Positions 52,147-60,984 of a stretch of 64,000 nt of DNA are shown piece by piece. Origin of the DNA: Paludibacteraceae bacterium. GTDB taxonomy: Bacteria > Bacteroidota > Bacteroidia > Bacteroidales > Paludibacteraceae. Location: NCBI GenBank assembly GCA_024401535.1, contig JAKSKX010000009.1, forward strand, positions 1 through 64,000, given 5' to 3'. The notes below the pieces were generated by a model. That model saw nothing but the letters and a program-made list of their open reading frames with translations, made no database searches and was not told the origin of the DNA. Positions within the stretch are counted from its first letter, which is position 1. Each line of letters begins with the position of its first letter. The position numbers and the translations under genes are program-made.

Positions 52147-52329
52147 CTAATCTGTCTCCACAGGAATATCCTTCCATTCTTCTCTCTTTAAAGAATAGGT
52201 AAGAGATACGGTTTTTCCGTTAGAACAAATTCTTTTGTCGTCACTAACCGTAAGCGTGGAGTCTGCGATAGTGAATTTTATATTCTCGTTCTTGCTTAGG
52301 TAGTTTAGGGCGACAAACAGGCTTTGAAA
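52147..52329 (-). pseudogene. Gene fragment, 5' part missing
   Basis: A 60-codon frame on the minus strand reads FQSLFVALNYLSKNENIKFT... and ends KREEWKDIPVETD with a TAG at 52147-52149. The composition is protein-like, but no start codon is present and the frame runs upstream into the terminator of the flavin reductase gene. It looks like the 3' remnant of a deleted gene. Confidence 0.4.
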
Positions 52330-52339
52330 TAACCAATAG

Positions 52340-52386
52340 AAAAGAAGTATCTGGAAAGTGTTCTTGCAGTTCCAGATACTTCTTTT
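52340..52386 (-). terminator. Terminator of the uvrA operon
   Basis: AAAAGAAGTATCTGGAA (52340-52356) pairs with its complement at 52370-52386, 17 bp, 13 bases beyond the flavin reductase stop; T-rich sequence follows on the minus strand. Confidence 0.8.
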
Positions 52387-52399
52387 ATGGTAAATAAGG

Positions 52400-52915
52400 T
52401 TACTCCTTTACTAGGACTTTCTCTATTTCGATTATATACATCTTGTGGAAGTCTTTGGCAGAGAACCATTTGTCAAGAATTGCCTGATCAAAGAAGCTCT
52501 GCTCGTTCCAGTCTTGTGCAAATATCTTTCTTCCCTCTATAACTAGCTCAGCCTCGGCAAAAGTCGGATTACCTGCGTCTGTAAATACAGCGTTAAGCCC
52601 TGCTTCCTTAACCTTGTCACAGTCTCTTCCTGACTTTGAGCCGCACAATGCTAATGCTTCTCTTTGATTGCCCTTGCCAAAGAATGTAAGTGTCATTCTT
52701 TCGTTGTTCTCAATGAAGCCGAATGTATGGCGTTGAGGTCTGACAGCAACAATGGCAACGTGTCTGTTGAACATAAAGCCAACACCTCCCCAACTTGCAG
52801 TCATTGTGTTGAAACTTTTGCTGTTTCCTGCTGAAATAAGCATCCACTCCTCAGCAATTTTAGAGACCATGTCCTCCTTTATGCTCTTGAAATCTATCTC
52901 CTTAAAGTTTTTCAT
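52400..52915 (-). CDS. Flavin reductase-like (split-barrel FMN-binding) protein
   Basis: The start at 52915 (MKNFKEIDFKSIKEDM) gives 171 residues; the frame is open further upstream into uvrA without a good start. It has the flavin reductase pattern FNTMTASWGGVGFMF, VAIVAVRPQRHT and MTLTFFGKGNQREALALCGS. Such proteins bind FMN and may reduce flavins; the partner is unknown. The gene starts 11 bases after uvrA and is the last of the operon. Confidence 0.85.
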   Translation of the reverse strand: MKNFKEIDFKSIKEDMVSKIAEEWMLISAGNSKSFNTMTASWGGVGFMFNRHVAIVAVRPQRHTFGFIENNERMTLTFFGKGNQREALALCGSKSGRDCDKVKEAGLNAVFTDAGNPTFAEAELVIEGRKIFAQDWNEQSFFDQAILDKWFSAKDFHKMYIIEIEKVLVKE

Positions 52916-52926
52916 ATCTATGTTTC

Positions 52927-55725
52927 TTAATTGTTCTTCAAAAATTTTCCTGTCCACGAGGCTTCGCATTTAACGATATCTTCGGGTGTGCCTTCAAAGA
53001 CTACTGTTCCACCGTTAGCGCCGCCCTCTGGACCTATGTCTATGATGTGGTCTGCACACTTGATTACATCCACATTATGCTCGATGATTATTACAGTATG
53101 GCCGTTAGCAATAAGTGCATCGAAAGCCTTGAGCAATGTCTTTATGTCGTGGAAGTGGAGTCCTGTTGTTGGTTCGTCAAAGATGAATATGCCCGGTTTC
53201 ATCTTTTCTTCCACAAGTATTGCGGCAAGTTTTACGCGCTGGCTTTCTCCTCCTGACAATGTAGAACTGCTTTGGCCAAGCTTGACATATCCAAGGCCTA
53301 CAGCCTGCAATGCTTGAAGTCTTTTGACAATCTTTTTTTCAGTAGAGCCTTCCTTCAGAGAGAAGAATTCTACCGCCTGGTTAACTGTCATTTCAAGCAC
53401 GTCATATATGTTCTTGCCTTGATATAGAACCTCAAGTATGTCAGACTTGAAACGCTTTCCGTGACAGCTCTCGCACTCTAAAGTAAGGTCTGCCATGAAC
53501 TGCATTTCTATTGTTATAGTTCCTTCTCCCTGACATTCGTCGCATCGTCCACCCTCTACGTTGAAAGAGAAATGAGCACTCTTGTATCCCATCTGCTTGC
53601 TCAACTGCTGGTCGGCATACAGCTTTCTGATTTCGTCATAGGCTTTGATGTATGTTACGGGATTTGAGCGGGAAGATTTTCCGATAGGATTCTGGTCAAC
53701 GAAATCAATGTTGTTGACAAGCTTAAGCGCTCCCGACAATTCCTTGAATACACCAGGCTTTTCGGTAACCTCGTCGAATTCTTGCTTCATTGCGCGATAG
53801 AACACGTCTCGGATAAGCGAAGACTTTCCACTTCCGCTGACACCGGTAACTACGGTCATGACGCCAAGAGGGAACTTGGCAGTCACACCCTTAAGGTTGT
53901 TGTGCCATACCCCAGAGATTTCTATATAGTTTGTCCACTTCCTTCGTGGAACATTTCTTTCAATCTTTTCTTTTCCAGATAGGTAATCCAGAGTGTAGCT
54001 GTGCAGATTGTTTACAGTCTCGGCAACTGGTTTTCCGTCCTTGACAGCGCCAGCAAAGACAAGGTTGCCTCCGGCTCTTCCAGCTTCCGGACCTATGTCG
54101 ATGATGTAGTCGGCAGCTCGCATAATTTCCTCGTCATGCTCGACAACAACGACTGTGTTTCCAAGTTTCTGCAGTTCTCTAAGAACAGAGATAAGTTGTG
54201 CAGTGTCACGGCTGTGCAGACCGATACTTGGCTCGTCAAGTATGTATAGCGAACCTACAAGACTGCTTCCAAGCTGAGTCGCAAGATTGATTCTCTGACT
54301 TTCTCCTCCAGATAGGGTATTAGAAAGACGGTCAAGAGTAAGGTAGCCTAGACCTACCTCTACCATGAATCTAGTACGATTCCTTATTTCTGTCAGCACT
54401 CGCTTTGATACAAGTTTTTCCTGTTCTGTCAGCTCTATGTTGTCGAAGAAGTCGCGAAGTTCGTGTATTGACATCTTTACAAGGTCAGTGATGGACTTTC
54501 CGTTGACCTTGACGTAGCTTGCCTCTTTCTTTAGTCTTGAACCTCCGCAGACAGGACAGTCTGTCTTGCCTCTGTAGCGGGCATACATAACTCGGTACTG
54601 AATCTTGTACTGGTTCTCTTTGACGAAATTAAAGAACTCATCTATGCCGTGCGTGTGGGGAGTTCCGTGCCAAAGCTTATCTTTTTCGGATTTCTCTAGC
54701 TGATAGTATGGTTTGTGTATAGGGAACTTGATTTTCTCTGCATTTCTTACGAAGTCTTGTAGCCATTCTCCCATCTTTTCGCCTCTCCAGCACATCACAG
54801 CACCTTGATAGATGGACAGACTCTTGTCTGGAACGACAAGGTCTTCGTCAATGCCTACCACCTTTCCGAAACCTTCGCACTCAGGGCAAGCTCCGTATGG
54901 AGAGTTGAAGCTGAACATCATCTCTGATGGCTCTTCGAACTTTATGCCGTCAGCCTCGAATGCAGTGGAGAAGATATATGATTTTTCTTCACCATTCTCT
55001 ATCATAACAACTTCGCAGCTTTTCCCATCTCCTTCCCATACAGCAGTCTGTATAGAGTCAGACAATCGGTTGATAGTATCTACGTCCTCAGGATTTACAC
55101 TGAATCGGTCAACCACAATCTTTGCTTCGGAAGCTGCCTTTTGTGGAATGTTCTCCTTGTCGCTCAAAGAGTAGATTTTTCCGTCAATCTTTACTCTTGA
55201 GTAACCTTGGGCAAGCAATTCTTCGCATTTTTTTTGTAAAGAATCTTTCGCCTCTATGTTTGTCAGTATCATTCCTCTTGTTCCCTTCTCGTACTTGCAG
55301 ATGAAATCCACAATGTTCGTTACGGAGTGATGCTTCACTTCCATACCGCTTACCGGAGAATAGGTTCGGCCAACTCTTGCCATGAATATTTTTAGATACT
55401 CATATATTTCAGTAGATGTTCCGACAGTGGAACGAGGGTTTCTTGTACTGACCTTTTGTTCTATAGCGATTGCTGGCGGCAGACCTTTGATGTAATCAAC
55501 TTCAGGCTTGCTCATTCGCCCAAGAAACTGGCGTGCGTAAGATGAAAGGCTCTCGACATAGCGTCTCTGGCCTTCGGCATATAGAGTGTCGAAGGCAAGT
55601 GATGACTTGCCGGAACCTGACAAACCTGTAATGACAACAAACTTTCCTCTTGGCACATCTACGCTCACATCCTTCAAGTTGTGAACTTTTGCGCCATGTA
55701 TCGCTATTACTCCGTTATCTGCCAT
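52927..55725 (-). CDS. uvrA: Excinuclease ABC subunit A
   Basis: UvrA recognises DNA damage and loads UvrB in nucleotide excision repair. The 932-residue protein has two ABC ATPase halves (GLSGSGKSSLAFDT from residue 34; VSGSGKSSLIRDVF in the second half), ABC signatures LSGGESQRINLA and LSGGESQRVKLA, and zinc modules with CPVCGG, CDECQG and CESCHG. Length and domain order are typical. It starts 6 bases after the histidine phosphatase stop. Confidence 0.97.
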   Translation of the reverse strand: MADNGVIAIHGAKVHNLKDVSVDVPRGKFVVITGLSGSGKSSLAFDTLYAEGQRRYVESLSSYARQFLGRMSKPEVDYIKGLPPAIAIEQKVSTRNPRSTVGTSTEIYEYLKIFMARVGRTYSPVSGMEVKHHSVTNIVDFICKYEKGTRGMILTNIEAKDSLQKKCEELLAQGYSRVKIDGKIYSLSDKENIPQKAASEAKIVVDRFSVNPEDVDTINRLSDSIQTAVWEGDGKSCEVVMIENGEEKSYIFSTAFEADGIKFEEPSEMMFSFNSPYGACPECEGFGKVVGIDEDLVVPDKSLSIYQGAVMCWRGEKMGEWLQDFVRNAEKIKFPIHKPYYQLEKSEKDKLWHGTPHTHGIDEFFNFVKENQYKIQYRVMYARYRGKTDCPVCGGSRLKKEASYVKVNGKSITDLVKMSIHELRDFFDNIELTEQEKLVSKRVLTEIRNRTRFMVEVGLGYLTLDRLSNTLSGGESQRINLATQLGSSLVGSLYILDEPSIGLHSRDTAQLISVLRELQKLGNTVVVVEHDEEIMRAADYIIDIGPEAGRAGGNLVFAGAVKDGKPVAETVNNLHSYTLDYLSGKEKIERNVPRRKWTNYIEISGVWHNNLKGVTAKFPLGVMTVVTGVSGSGKSSLIRDVFYRAMKQEFDEVTEKPGVFKELSGALKLVNNIDFVDQNPIGKSSRSNPVTYIKAYDEIRKLYADQQLSKQMGYKSAHFSFNVEGGRCDECQGEGTITIEMQFMADLTLECESCHGKRFKSDILEVLYQGKNIYDVLEMTVNQAVEFFSLKEGSTEKKIVKRLQALQAVGLGYVKLGQSSSTLSGGESQRVKLAAILVEEKMKPGIFIFDEPTTGLHFHDIKTLLKAFDALIANGHTVIIIEHNVDVIKCADHIIDIGPEGGANGGTVVFEGTPEDIVKCEASWTGKFLKNN

Positions 55726-55731
55726 GTCTTT

Positions 55732-56376
55732 CTATAGGAATGAATGTTTTGCTGTAGATGCCAGACCTTTCAAGTGGTCTGTAGAGTTCCACATCTTGAT
55801 GTCCCAGATTCCATGTTCCCAACATACCTCGCAAAGGCATGCGCTTTCGGGCTTGGGTTGGCATCTTGATTCCTCAAGTGTAAAGTTGTGGAAGTATGAA
55901 TATAGGGAGCGCAGTACCACTCCGTGAGTTACCACGAGTATAGTCTTGCCCTCATTGTTATCTCTGATTTCTTCTATCTGCTTTGCAGCCCTGCGGCGAA
56001 CGTCTCCGAGTGTTTCCCAGTCTCTTTCGCCGGCAGTGTCCTCCCAGAAGCTGCCCATGATTTCGGGGTACTTTGCCATTCCGACCTCGAAGTCATTGCC
56101 TTCAAGAATGCCAAGGTAGATTTCCTGAATGCCTGAAACGTATTCTATTGGCAGAGACTTTGCGTTCATCTCCTCAAGTATTACATTGGCAGTTTCTCTG
56201 GCTCTGTCAAGCACACTGCAGTACACTTTGTCAAACTGGTAGCGAGAAAGTACCTCTCCGAGTTTTTTGGCTTGGTCAATACCCAATTTAGTCAGGGGGG
56301 AGTTGTGCTGGCCCTGAAAAATGTGTTTTTCGTTCCACTCTGTTTGCCCGTGTCTGCAAAGAAATATTCTTGTCAT
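55732..56376 (-). CDS. Histidine phosphatase family protein
   Basis: The start at 56376 (MTRIFLCRHGQTEWNEKHIF) gives 214 residues. The RHGQT motif with the phospho-accepting His, the distal VVTHGVVLRSL and the Glu in YLGILEGNDFE are those of phosphoglycerate-mutase-like phosphatases. Substrate unknown; cofactor-dependent mutases are longer. First gene of the uvrA operon, behind a -7 element at 56399-56406. Confidence 0.9.
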   Translation of the reverse strand: MTRIFLCRHGQTEWNEKHIFQGQHNSPLTKLGIDQAKKLGEVLSRYQFDKVYCSVLDRARETANVILEEMNAKSLPIEYVSGIQEIYLGILEGNDFEVGMAKYPEIMGSFWEDTAGERDWETLGDVRRRAAKQIEEIRDNNEGKTILVVTHGVVLRSLYSYFHNFTLEESRCQPKPESACLCEVCWEHGIWDIKMWNSTDHLKGLASTAKHSFL

Positions 56377-56398
56377 GATAGTTTTTTTGAAATACGTG

Positions 56399-56406
56399 CA
56401 AATGTA
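56399..56406 (-). promoter_or_regulatory. -7 promoter element of the histidine phosphatase-uvrA operon
   Basis: CAAATGTA on the + strand reads TACATTTG on the minus strand, 23 bases before the ATG at 56376 and directly after the rplS terminator. Confidence 0.6.
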
Positions 56407-56413
56407 ATAAAAA

Positions 56414-56443
56414 AAGAGAACAAATCTTTCGATATGTTCTCTT
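56414..56443 (-). terminator. Terminator of rplS
   Basis: AAGAGAACA (56414-56422) pairs with TGTTCTCTT (56435-56443); a T run and ATTACA follow on the minus strand. Confidence 0.75.
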
Positions 56444-56465
56444 ATTCTTTCGTTCAAAGTTGAGA

Positions 56466-56819
56466 TTAAGCTCTCTTCTCCTTGATTCTTGCCTTCTTAC
56501 CAGTAAGGTTACGTAGGTAGTAAAGCTTAGCACGGCGAACAACACCAACCTTGTTAAGAACGATCTCCTCGATGAATGGAGACTCGATTGGGAAGATACG
56601 CTCAACGCCAATACCGTTAGACACCTTTCTAACTGTGAATCTCTTCTTGTCCTGATGTCCGCTGATACGGATAACTACACCACGGAACTGCTGGATACGC
56701 TCCTTGTTACCCTCAACGATCTTGTAAGCAACTGTGATAGTATCACCGCTCTTGAATGCAGGAAGCTCCTTCTTTGTAGCGAATGCCTGCTCTGCAACTT
56801 TGATTAAATCAACTGCCAT
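56466..56819 (-). CDS. rplS: 50S ribosomal protein L19
   Basis: The start at 56819 ([13 protein letters not shown]) gives 117 residues, the usual length. The frame stays open 20 codons further upstream, but that part is probably leader. Conserved segments are [27 protein letters not shown] and [14 protein letters not shown]19 contacts the 30S subunit at an intersubunit bridge. It has its own promoter and terminator. Confidence 0.96.
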   Translation of the reverse strand: MAVDLIKVAEQAFATKKELPAFKSGDTITVAYKIVEGNKERIQQFRGVVIRISGHQDKKRFTVRKVSNGIGVERIFPIESPFIEEIVLNKVGVVRRAKLYYLRNLTGKKARIKEKRA

Positions 56820-56902
56820 TTTAATTTTGTTTTTCTCTATTAAACTTAACGCAACATTACCGAGGCAACATGCCATCATAAGCGGTTACGCAAAAACGTC
56901 GG

Positions 56903-56933
56903 CAAAATTAGTGTTTTTTTTCTTTTCTGCAAA
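56903..56933 (-). promoter_or_regulatory. Promoter of rplS
   Basis: On the minus strand TTTG (56930-56933), 19 bases and TAATTTTG (56903-56910) match the consensus exactly. The leader before the ATG at 56819 is about 75 bases and includes a GGCA/TGCC mini-hairpin. Confidence 0.75.
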
Positions 56934-57145
56934 CAAATGAGCAGAAAACTTTATTTGAGTTCTTTATTTTGTAATCATAGACGTATGGATGAGGAATCTG
57001 ACTTAAGTGATTGATTATAAATTCAGATGGCGTTTGTGTTGTAGTTTATGGTTCTGGTTTGGGCTTGTATGTCACTAGAAAACGAACATGGCAGACGCCG
57101 TTCGAAGCAGTGTTAGCCATGTCCGCTAAATTGTATTCTGTAGTG
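56934..57145. other. Intergenic region upstream of rplS and downstream of the nitrilase gene
   Basis: A 7-bp hairpin ACATGGC/GCCATGT (57086-57092 with 57116-57122) could end the nitrilase transcript. Nothing else was recognised. Confidence 0.4.
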
Positions 57146-57958
57146 TTATAGAATCTGGAAGTCATCCGCATCTTTCCATGCTGCGAACTTTTTTCTGAAC
57201 TGGCAAAGAGGGGATTGCTGAAGGGTTGTGATGCAGAAACTGTTGCCTTTGTTGTTTTCTGCGATAATTTTTCCTTTAAAGTCTATGACGTGGCTGTCGC
57301 CGGGGTATTCTGCGTCGAAGGTGTCCCTTCCTGTCCTGTTTACTCCGACAACGTATGCCTGGTTTTCGATGGCTCTGGCTTTGAGCAGAGTCTTCCATCC
57401 GTCAATGCGTACAGTTGGCCAGTTTGCTACATTTATCATTACGTCATAGTCGAGCTTCCTGTTTCTTAGCCATACTGGGAAACGTACGTCATAGCATATT
57501 GAAAGCAGAATCTTCCATCCCTCGCAGATGACAACCACTCTTTCTGTTCCGTCTGCGTACGCTTCACGTTCGAATCCGATAGAGAACAGGTGCTTCTTGT
57601 CGTATGTTGTCATAGAGTTGTCCGGAGCTATGAACACACATCGGTTAAAGACTTTCCCAGCCTCGTTTATAGGCAGAGAGCCACATATATAGATGTTGTT
57701 GCTCGTTGCTATGTTCTTTAGGAAAGCTATTGATTCAGAGTTGTTTGAATCTTCTGCGCAAAGATGCGAGTCCATAGAGAAGCCGCAAGTCATCATCTCA
57801 GGAAGCACAACCAAAGTGGCAAGCTCCTCACCTTCAGAATTAGTTCTTGCCGCTGATTTCATTGCTTCTTCAATCAATGCGGAAATAGTCTCCAGGTTAT
57901 GTTGAGGCTGGTTGGAAATGATGTCGTACTGTACAGTTATTATTTGTAGGTCTTTCAT
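57146..57958 (-). CDS. Nitrilase-superfamily amidohydrolase, omega-amidase type
   Basis: The 270-residue protein has the Glu-Lys-Cys triad of the carbon-nitrogen hydrolase fold: Glu54 (LPEMMTCGF), Lys121 (YDKKHLF) and Cys155 (SICYDVRFP), plus WPTVRIDGWKTLLKARAIEN. The pattern is that of YafV-type omega-amidases, which hydrolyse alpha-keto acid amides formed in methionine salvage and transamination. It starts 64 bases after the acyltransferase gene and probably shares its transcript. Confidence 0.85.
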   Translation of the reverse strand: MKDLQIITVQYDIISNQPQHNLETISALIEEAMKSAARTNSEGEELATLVVLPEMMTCGFSMDSHLCAEDSNNSESIAFLKNIATSNNIYICGSLPINEAGKVFNRCVFIAPDNSMTTYDKKHLFSIGFEREAYADGTERVVVICEGWKILLSICYDVRFPVWLRNRKLDYDVMINVANWPTVRIDGWKTLLKARAIENQAYVVGVNRTGRDTFDAEYPGDSHVIDFKGKIIAENNKGNSFCITTLQQSPLCQFRKKFAAWKDADDFQIL

Positions 57959-58022
57959 GTTTTCGACTGCTGTTTGTTTCTGGAAAATATAAATCAGGGA
58001 AGTTCGTTCCTTTTTTTTTCAG

Positions 58023-58574
58023 CTATATCACGAATTGGTCTGGATAGCAGGCAGTCACGCCTTGGTACATAGCCTTGATGTTTGCGATGTCCTGCTCCGG
58101 ATTGTCTGTAGGAATGTACAGAGACAAGATTTTCCCCTCCTTTTTCTTGTAGTCCAAACTGACTACGGCAATAGGGATGTCAGCTTTTTTAGCTATGTAA
58201 TAGAATCCCATCTTCCAGTCTTTGTTCGCTTTTCTTGTGGCTTCGGGAGTTATTCCCAAATGAAAGTGGTCAGAACTGTTGCAAGCCTCAACCATTTGGT
58301 CTGTTGTGCTTGTTTTCTTTCCTCGGTTAATCGGAATTCCGCCTATAGCCTTGAAGAAAAGGTTCAATGGGAAGAAGAACCACTCTTTCTTTATCATGAA
58401 CTGTTTGCCAGTGCCTCCAAGCGCAGAATACCCCAGACAGCCGAAGAAGAAGTCCCAGTTGCTGGTGTGAGGAGCGATGCAGATCACACACTTTTCGGGG
58501 AAGTCAACATTCTTAGAGACAGTCCATCCGCACATTTTCAGCACTGTGCCAGCTATCTTTTGTCTTATGCTCAT
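58023..58574 (-). CDS. PlsC-like acyltransferase
   Basis: The start at 58574 (MSIRQKIAGTVLKMCG) gives 183 residues and follows a -7 element at 58602-58609. The HX4D motif HTSNWD (36-41), IGGIPINRG and the PEATRK variant of the PEGT block mark a 1-acyl-glycerol-3-phosphate acyltransferase-like fold. The short length and the changed third block leave the acyl acceptor open. Confidence 0.8.
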   Translation of the reverse strand: MSIRQKIAGTVLKMCGWTVSKNVDFPEKCVICIAPHTSNWDFFFGCLGYSALGGTGKQFMIKKEWFFFPLNLFFKAIGGIPINRGKKTSTTDQMVEACNSSDHFHLGITPEATRKANKDWKMGFYYIAKKADIPIAVVSLDYKKKEGKILSLYIPTDNPEQDIANIKAMYQGVTACYPDQFVI

Positions 58575-58601
58575 TCTAATGAAGTAAAATGATTTCGTCT
58601 G

Positions 58602-58609
58602 CAAAGGTA
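58602..58609 (-). promoter_or_regulatory. -7 promoter element of the acyltransferase gene
   Basis: CAAAGGTA on the + strand reads TACCTTTG on the minus strand, 28 bases before the ATG at 58574. Confidence 0.6.
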
Positions 58610-58673
58610 GTGCTTTTATTTCTATTAGCTGTCCGATGCCTGTGAAAAGTTGGGGGATCAGGCAGCTAAACAA

Positions 58674-58701
58674 AAAGGGGTAAGCTTCCGCTTATCCCTT
58701 T
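58674..58701 (-). terminator. Terminator of the PepSY-like lipoprotein gene
   Basis: AAAGGGGTAAGC (58674-58685) pairs with GCTTATCCCTTT (58690-58701, one G-T pair) around a 4-base loop, with a T run on the minus side. Confidence 0.8.
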
Positions 58702-58736
58702 ATAATCATAGTTGGAATATGTGAGATGCTACGCGT

Positions 58737-59174
58737 TTAGTCGTCTGCTCTCTTCGAGATAAACGAACCGCTCTTGTTGAACTCAAGCTTGATTGACTCT
58801 GGCTTGTTCAAAGTCACAAGGTACCCATACTTCTTTCTTTCCACCTTGCGAATCTTCTTGTCAGGATAGTTAGTCTTGACATAAGTAAATAGGTTGTAAG
58901 GCAAAATCTGCTCGAAAACGGCAGAGATGTCGTTCTTCCTTGCATTGATTTCCTCCCAGTTTCCCCTTCTTTCGAATGTGATGTCAACGCCATTGTCAAG
59001 CGTAACCTCGTAATCGAAATCCAGAGTCTTCTGTGTTTCTACGACAGATGCGTTAGCAAAATGCTTGTTCAAGAAACTTGTAGAAACCGAAGGGATTTCC
59101 TCGTTGGAACTATTGCCGCAAGCAGTAAGAAAAAGTGTTATCAACAAACAAACTATGTGTGGTATTTTATTCAT
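58737..59174 (-). CDS. PepSY-like lipoprotein
   Basis: The 145-residue protein has a lipoprotein signal with the lipobox LTAC. The mature part (FLNKHFANASVVETQKTLDF, DITFERRGNWEEI, YVKTNYPDKKIRKVE, VTLNKPESIKLEFNKSG) matches the two half-repeats of PepSY-like (DUF2874) domains of Bacteroidetes. Members are thought to bind or inhibit envelope proteins; no function is proven. Confidence 0.8.
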   Translation of the reverse strand: MNKIPHIVCLLITLFLTACGNSSNEEIPSVSTSFLNKHFANASVVETQKTLDFDYEVTLDNGVDITFERRGNWEEINARKNDISAVFEQILPYNLFTYVKTNYPDKKIRKVERKKYGYLVTLNKPESIKLEFNKSGSFISKRADD

Positions 59175-59264
59175 TTTCGTATCCTAATTTTCATTTCCGA
59201 CTTCAAAGGAATAAAAAAAATCGGTAATTAGCAAGTAAAGGAATAAAAATCGAGAAAAAAAATG

Positions 59265-59272
59265 TATTTTTG
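59265..59272 (+). promoter_or_regulatory. -7 promoter element of the ArgE-type gene
   Basis: TATTTTTG lies 19 bases before the ATG at 59291, so the TTG at 59270 cannot be the translation start. Confidence 0.55.
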
Positions 59273-59290
59273 CTAACAAAACTTAGGAAA

Positions 59291-60349
59291 ATGGCAAATT
59301 CTTTATCAGAAAACGCAATAGAATTACTTTGTGAGCTAGTAAAAATTCCTTCGTACAGCAGAGAGGAAACTCAGGTTTCTGATTATTTTCAGAAGCATGT
59401 TGAAAAGATGGGGTTCAAAGCAAACAGAGTGAACAACAATATATGGATAAAAGGCTCGAGATTCTCTGAGTCCAAGCCTACATTGCTTCTAAATGCCCAT
59501 TTGGATACAGTAAAGCCTGTAAGTGGCTGGACCTATGATCCATATACTCCGACTAAGGATGGCGACAAGATATATGGACTTGGAACTAATGACGACGGTG
59601 CGTCCTTGGTTTCTCTCCTTTATGCTTTCTCGGAACTCGACAAAAGGGAGTGTGCGTACAACCTTGTGTATGCTGCGAGTGCAGAGGAGGAGGTCAGCGG
59701 CAAAAACGGTATGGAAGCATTGATTCCCAACCTTCCGAAGATAGACCTTGCACTGGTTGGCGAGCCTACCGGAATGGACGTTGCCGTTGCAGAGAAGGGA
59801 CTTATGGTGCTTGACTGCTATGCTCATGGAAAGGCCGGTCATGCGGCAAGAAACGAGGGAGTGAATGCAATCTATAAGGCGGTAAAAGATATTGAGTGGA
59901 TAAGGACAAACATTCTGCCCAAGCAGACGGACATGCTCGGCCCTGTGAAGATGACAACTACGATGATCGAGGCCGGAACACAGCATAATGTTGTGCCTGA
60001 TGTGTGCAAGTTCGTTGTGGATGTGCGTTCCAACGAGTGCTATTCGAACGAGGAGATTTACGAAATACTTTGCAAGAACCTAGAGAGTGAAATAAAGCCT
60101 CGATCTTTCCGTCTAAGTTCTTCTTCTATCCCTATGGACAATCCGATTGTCAAGCTTGCTCTTGGCATGGGCAAGAAGCCTTTTGGCTCACCTACCTTGT
60201 CGGATCAGGCGCTTATGCACTTCCCAAGTTTGAAGATGGGACCTGGAAATTCTTCACGTTCACATACTGCTAACGAGTATATTATGACGGGTGAGATTGA
60301 AGATGCAATCAATACTTACATTAAACTTATCTCGGAGGTTACACTATAA
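59291..60349 (+). CDS. argE: M20 deacylase, N-acyl-ornithine deacetylase type
   Basis: The 352-residue protein (MANSLSENAIELLCELVKIP) has the M20 metal-site motifs LLLNAHLDTV, GLGTNDDGASLV, AASAEEEVSG with the catalytic Glu pair and GEPTGMDVAVAEKG. The short length and sequence fit the ArgE enzymes of Bacteroidetes, which in Bacteroides act on succinylated ornithine in arginine synthesis. DapE-like or other M20 activity cannot be excluded. RNase H follows after 5 bases. Confidence 0.75.
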   Translation: MANSLSENAIELLCELVKIPSYSREETQVSDYFQKHVEKMGFKANRVNNNIWIKGSRFSESKPTLLLNAHLDTVKPVSGWTYDPYTPTKDGDKIYGLGTNDDGASLVSLLYAFSELDKRECAYNLVYAASAEEEVSGKNGMEALIPNLPKIDLALVGEPTGMDVAVAEKGLMVLDCYAHGKAGHAARNEGVNAIYKAVKDIEWIRTNILPKQTDMLGPVKMTTTMIEAGTQHNVVPDVCKFVVDVRSNECYSNEEIYEILCKNLESEIKPRSFRLSSSSIPMDNPIVKLALGMGKKPFGSPTLSDQALMHFPSLKMGPGNSSRSHTANEYIMTGEIEDAINTYIKLISEVTL

Positions 60350-60354
60350 CAACA

Positions 60355-60975
60355 ATGGTGGAAGTAAAGTATTATGTGGTGTGGGTAGGCAGGGAGCCGG
60401 GCATCTATACAAACTGGAGCCAGTGCCAAGAGCAGATAGAGGGTTTCCCAAAGGCTCAGTACAAGAAGTTTTCAAGTCTTTCCGAGGCCAATGAAGCTTT
60501 TGAAAAAGGCGCACCGCAAGATTACTACGAATCAAAGACTATAAGGGCTGTAACTCCCAAGTCGGACGCTTATGAAAAGAATGCTCTTGCTGTTGATGCT
60601 GCGTGTAGCGGCAATCCAGGCAAGATGGAGTTTCAGGGCGTGTGGCTGCATAACGGAGAATTGGCTTTCCATTTCGGTCCTTTTGAGGACGCAACCAACA
60701 ACATCGGGGAGTTCCTTGCACTTTGCAGAGGTTTGTACGAGGTGATGACAAAGCATCCCGATTTCATTCTCTATTCGGACAGCCGCAATGCTATATCCTG
60801 GGTTATGGCCGGTGTGTGCAAGACCAAACTGAAAGAGACTGAAAAAAATAAAGAGGTGTTCGATATGGTGCGCTCATCCGAAGCCTGGCTCAAGCAATAT
60901 GGCATAAGAGTTAAGATTCAGAAGTGGGACACAAAAGAGTGGGGCGAGATTCCTGCTGATTTCGGACGTAAATAA
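60355..60975 (+). CDS. rnhA: Ribonuclease H with N-terminal viroplasmin-type domain
   Basis: The 206-residue protein starts with the RNA:DNA-binding domain found at the N terminus of eukaryotic-type RNases H (YYVVWVGREPGIYTNWSQCQ, about 5-50). The RNase H fold follows with the acidic residues in VDAACSGNPG, NNIGEFLAL, LYSDSRNA and the final ADFG. It removes RNA from hybrids. Confidence 0.88.
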   Translation: MVEVKYYVVWVGREPGIYTNWSQCQEQIEGFPKAQYKKFSSLSEANEAFEKGAPQDYYESKTIRAVTPKSDAYEKNALAVDAACSGNPGKMEFQGVWLHNGELAFHFGPFEDATNNIGEFLALCRGLYEVMTKHPDFILYSDSRNAISWVMAGVCKTKLKETEKNKEVFDMVRSSEAWLKQYGIRVKIQKWDTKEWGEIPADFGRK

Positions 60976-60984
60976 TAACAGAGT

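Noticed and set aside
56820-56879. 20-residue N-terminal extension of L19
   Set aside because: The usual L19 start is at 56819; the extension is in the leader and looks unlike ribosomal protein sequence, although the frame is open.
58035-58592. 185-codon open frame on the + strand
   Set aside because: It is antisense to the PlsC-like gene, which has the HX4D motif and a promoter.
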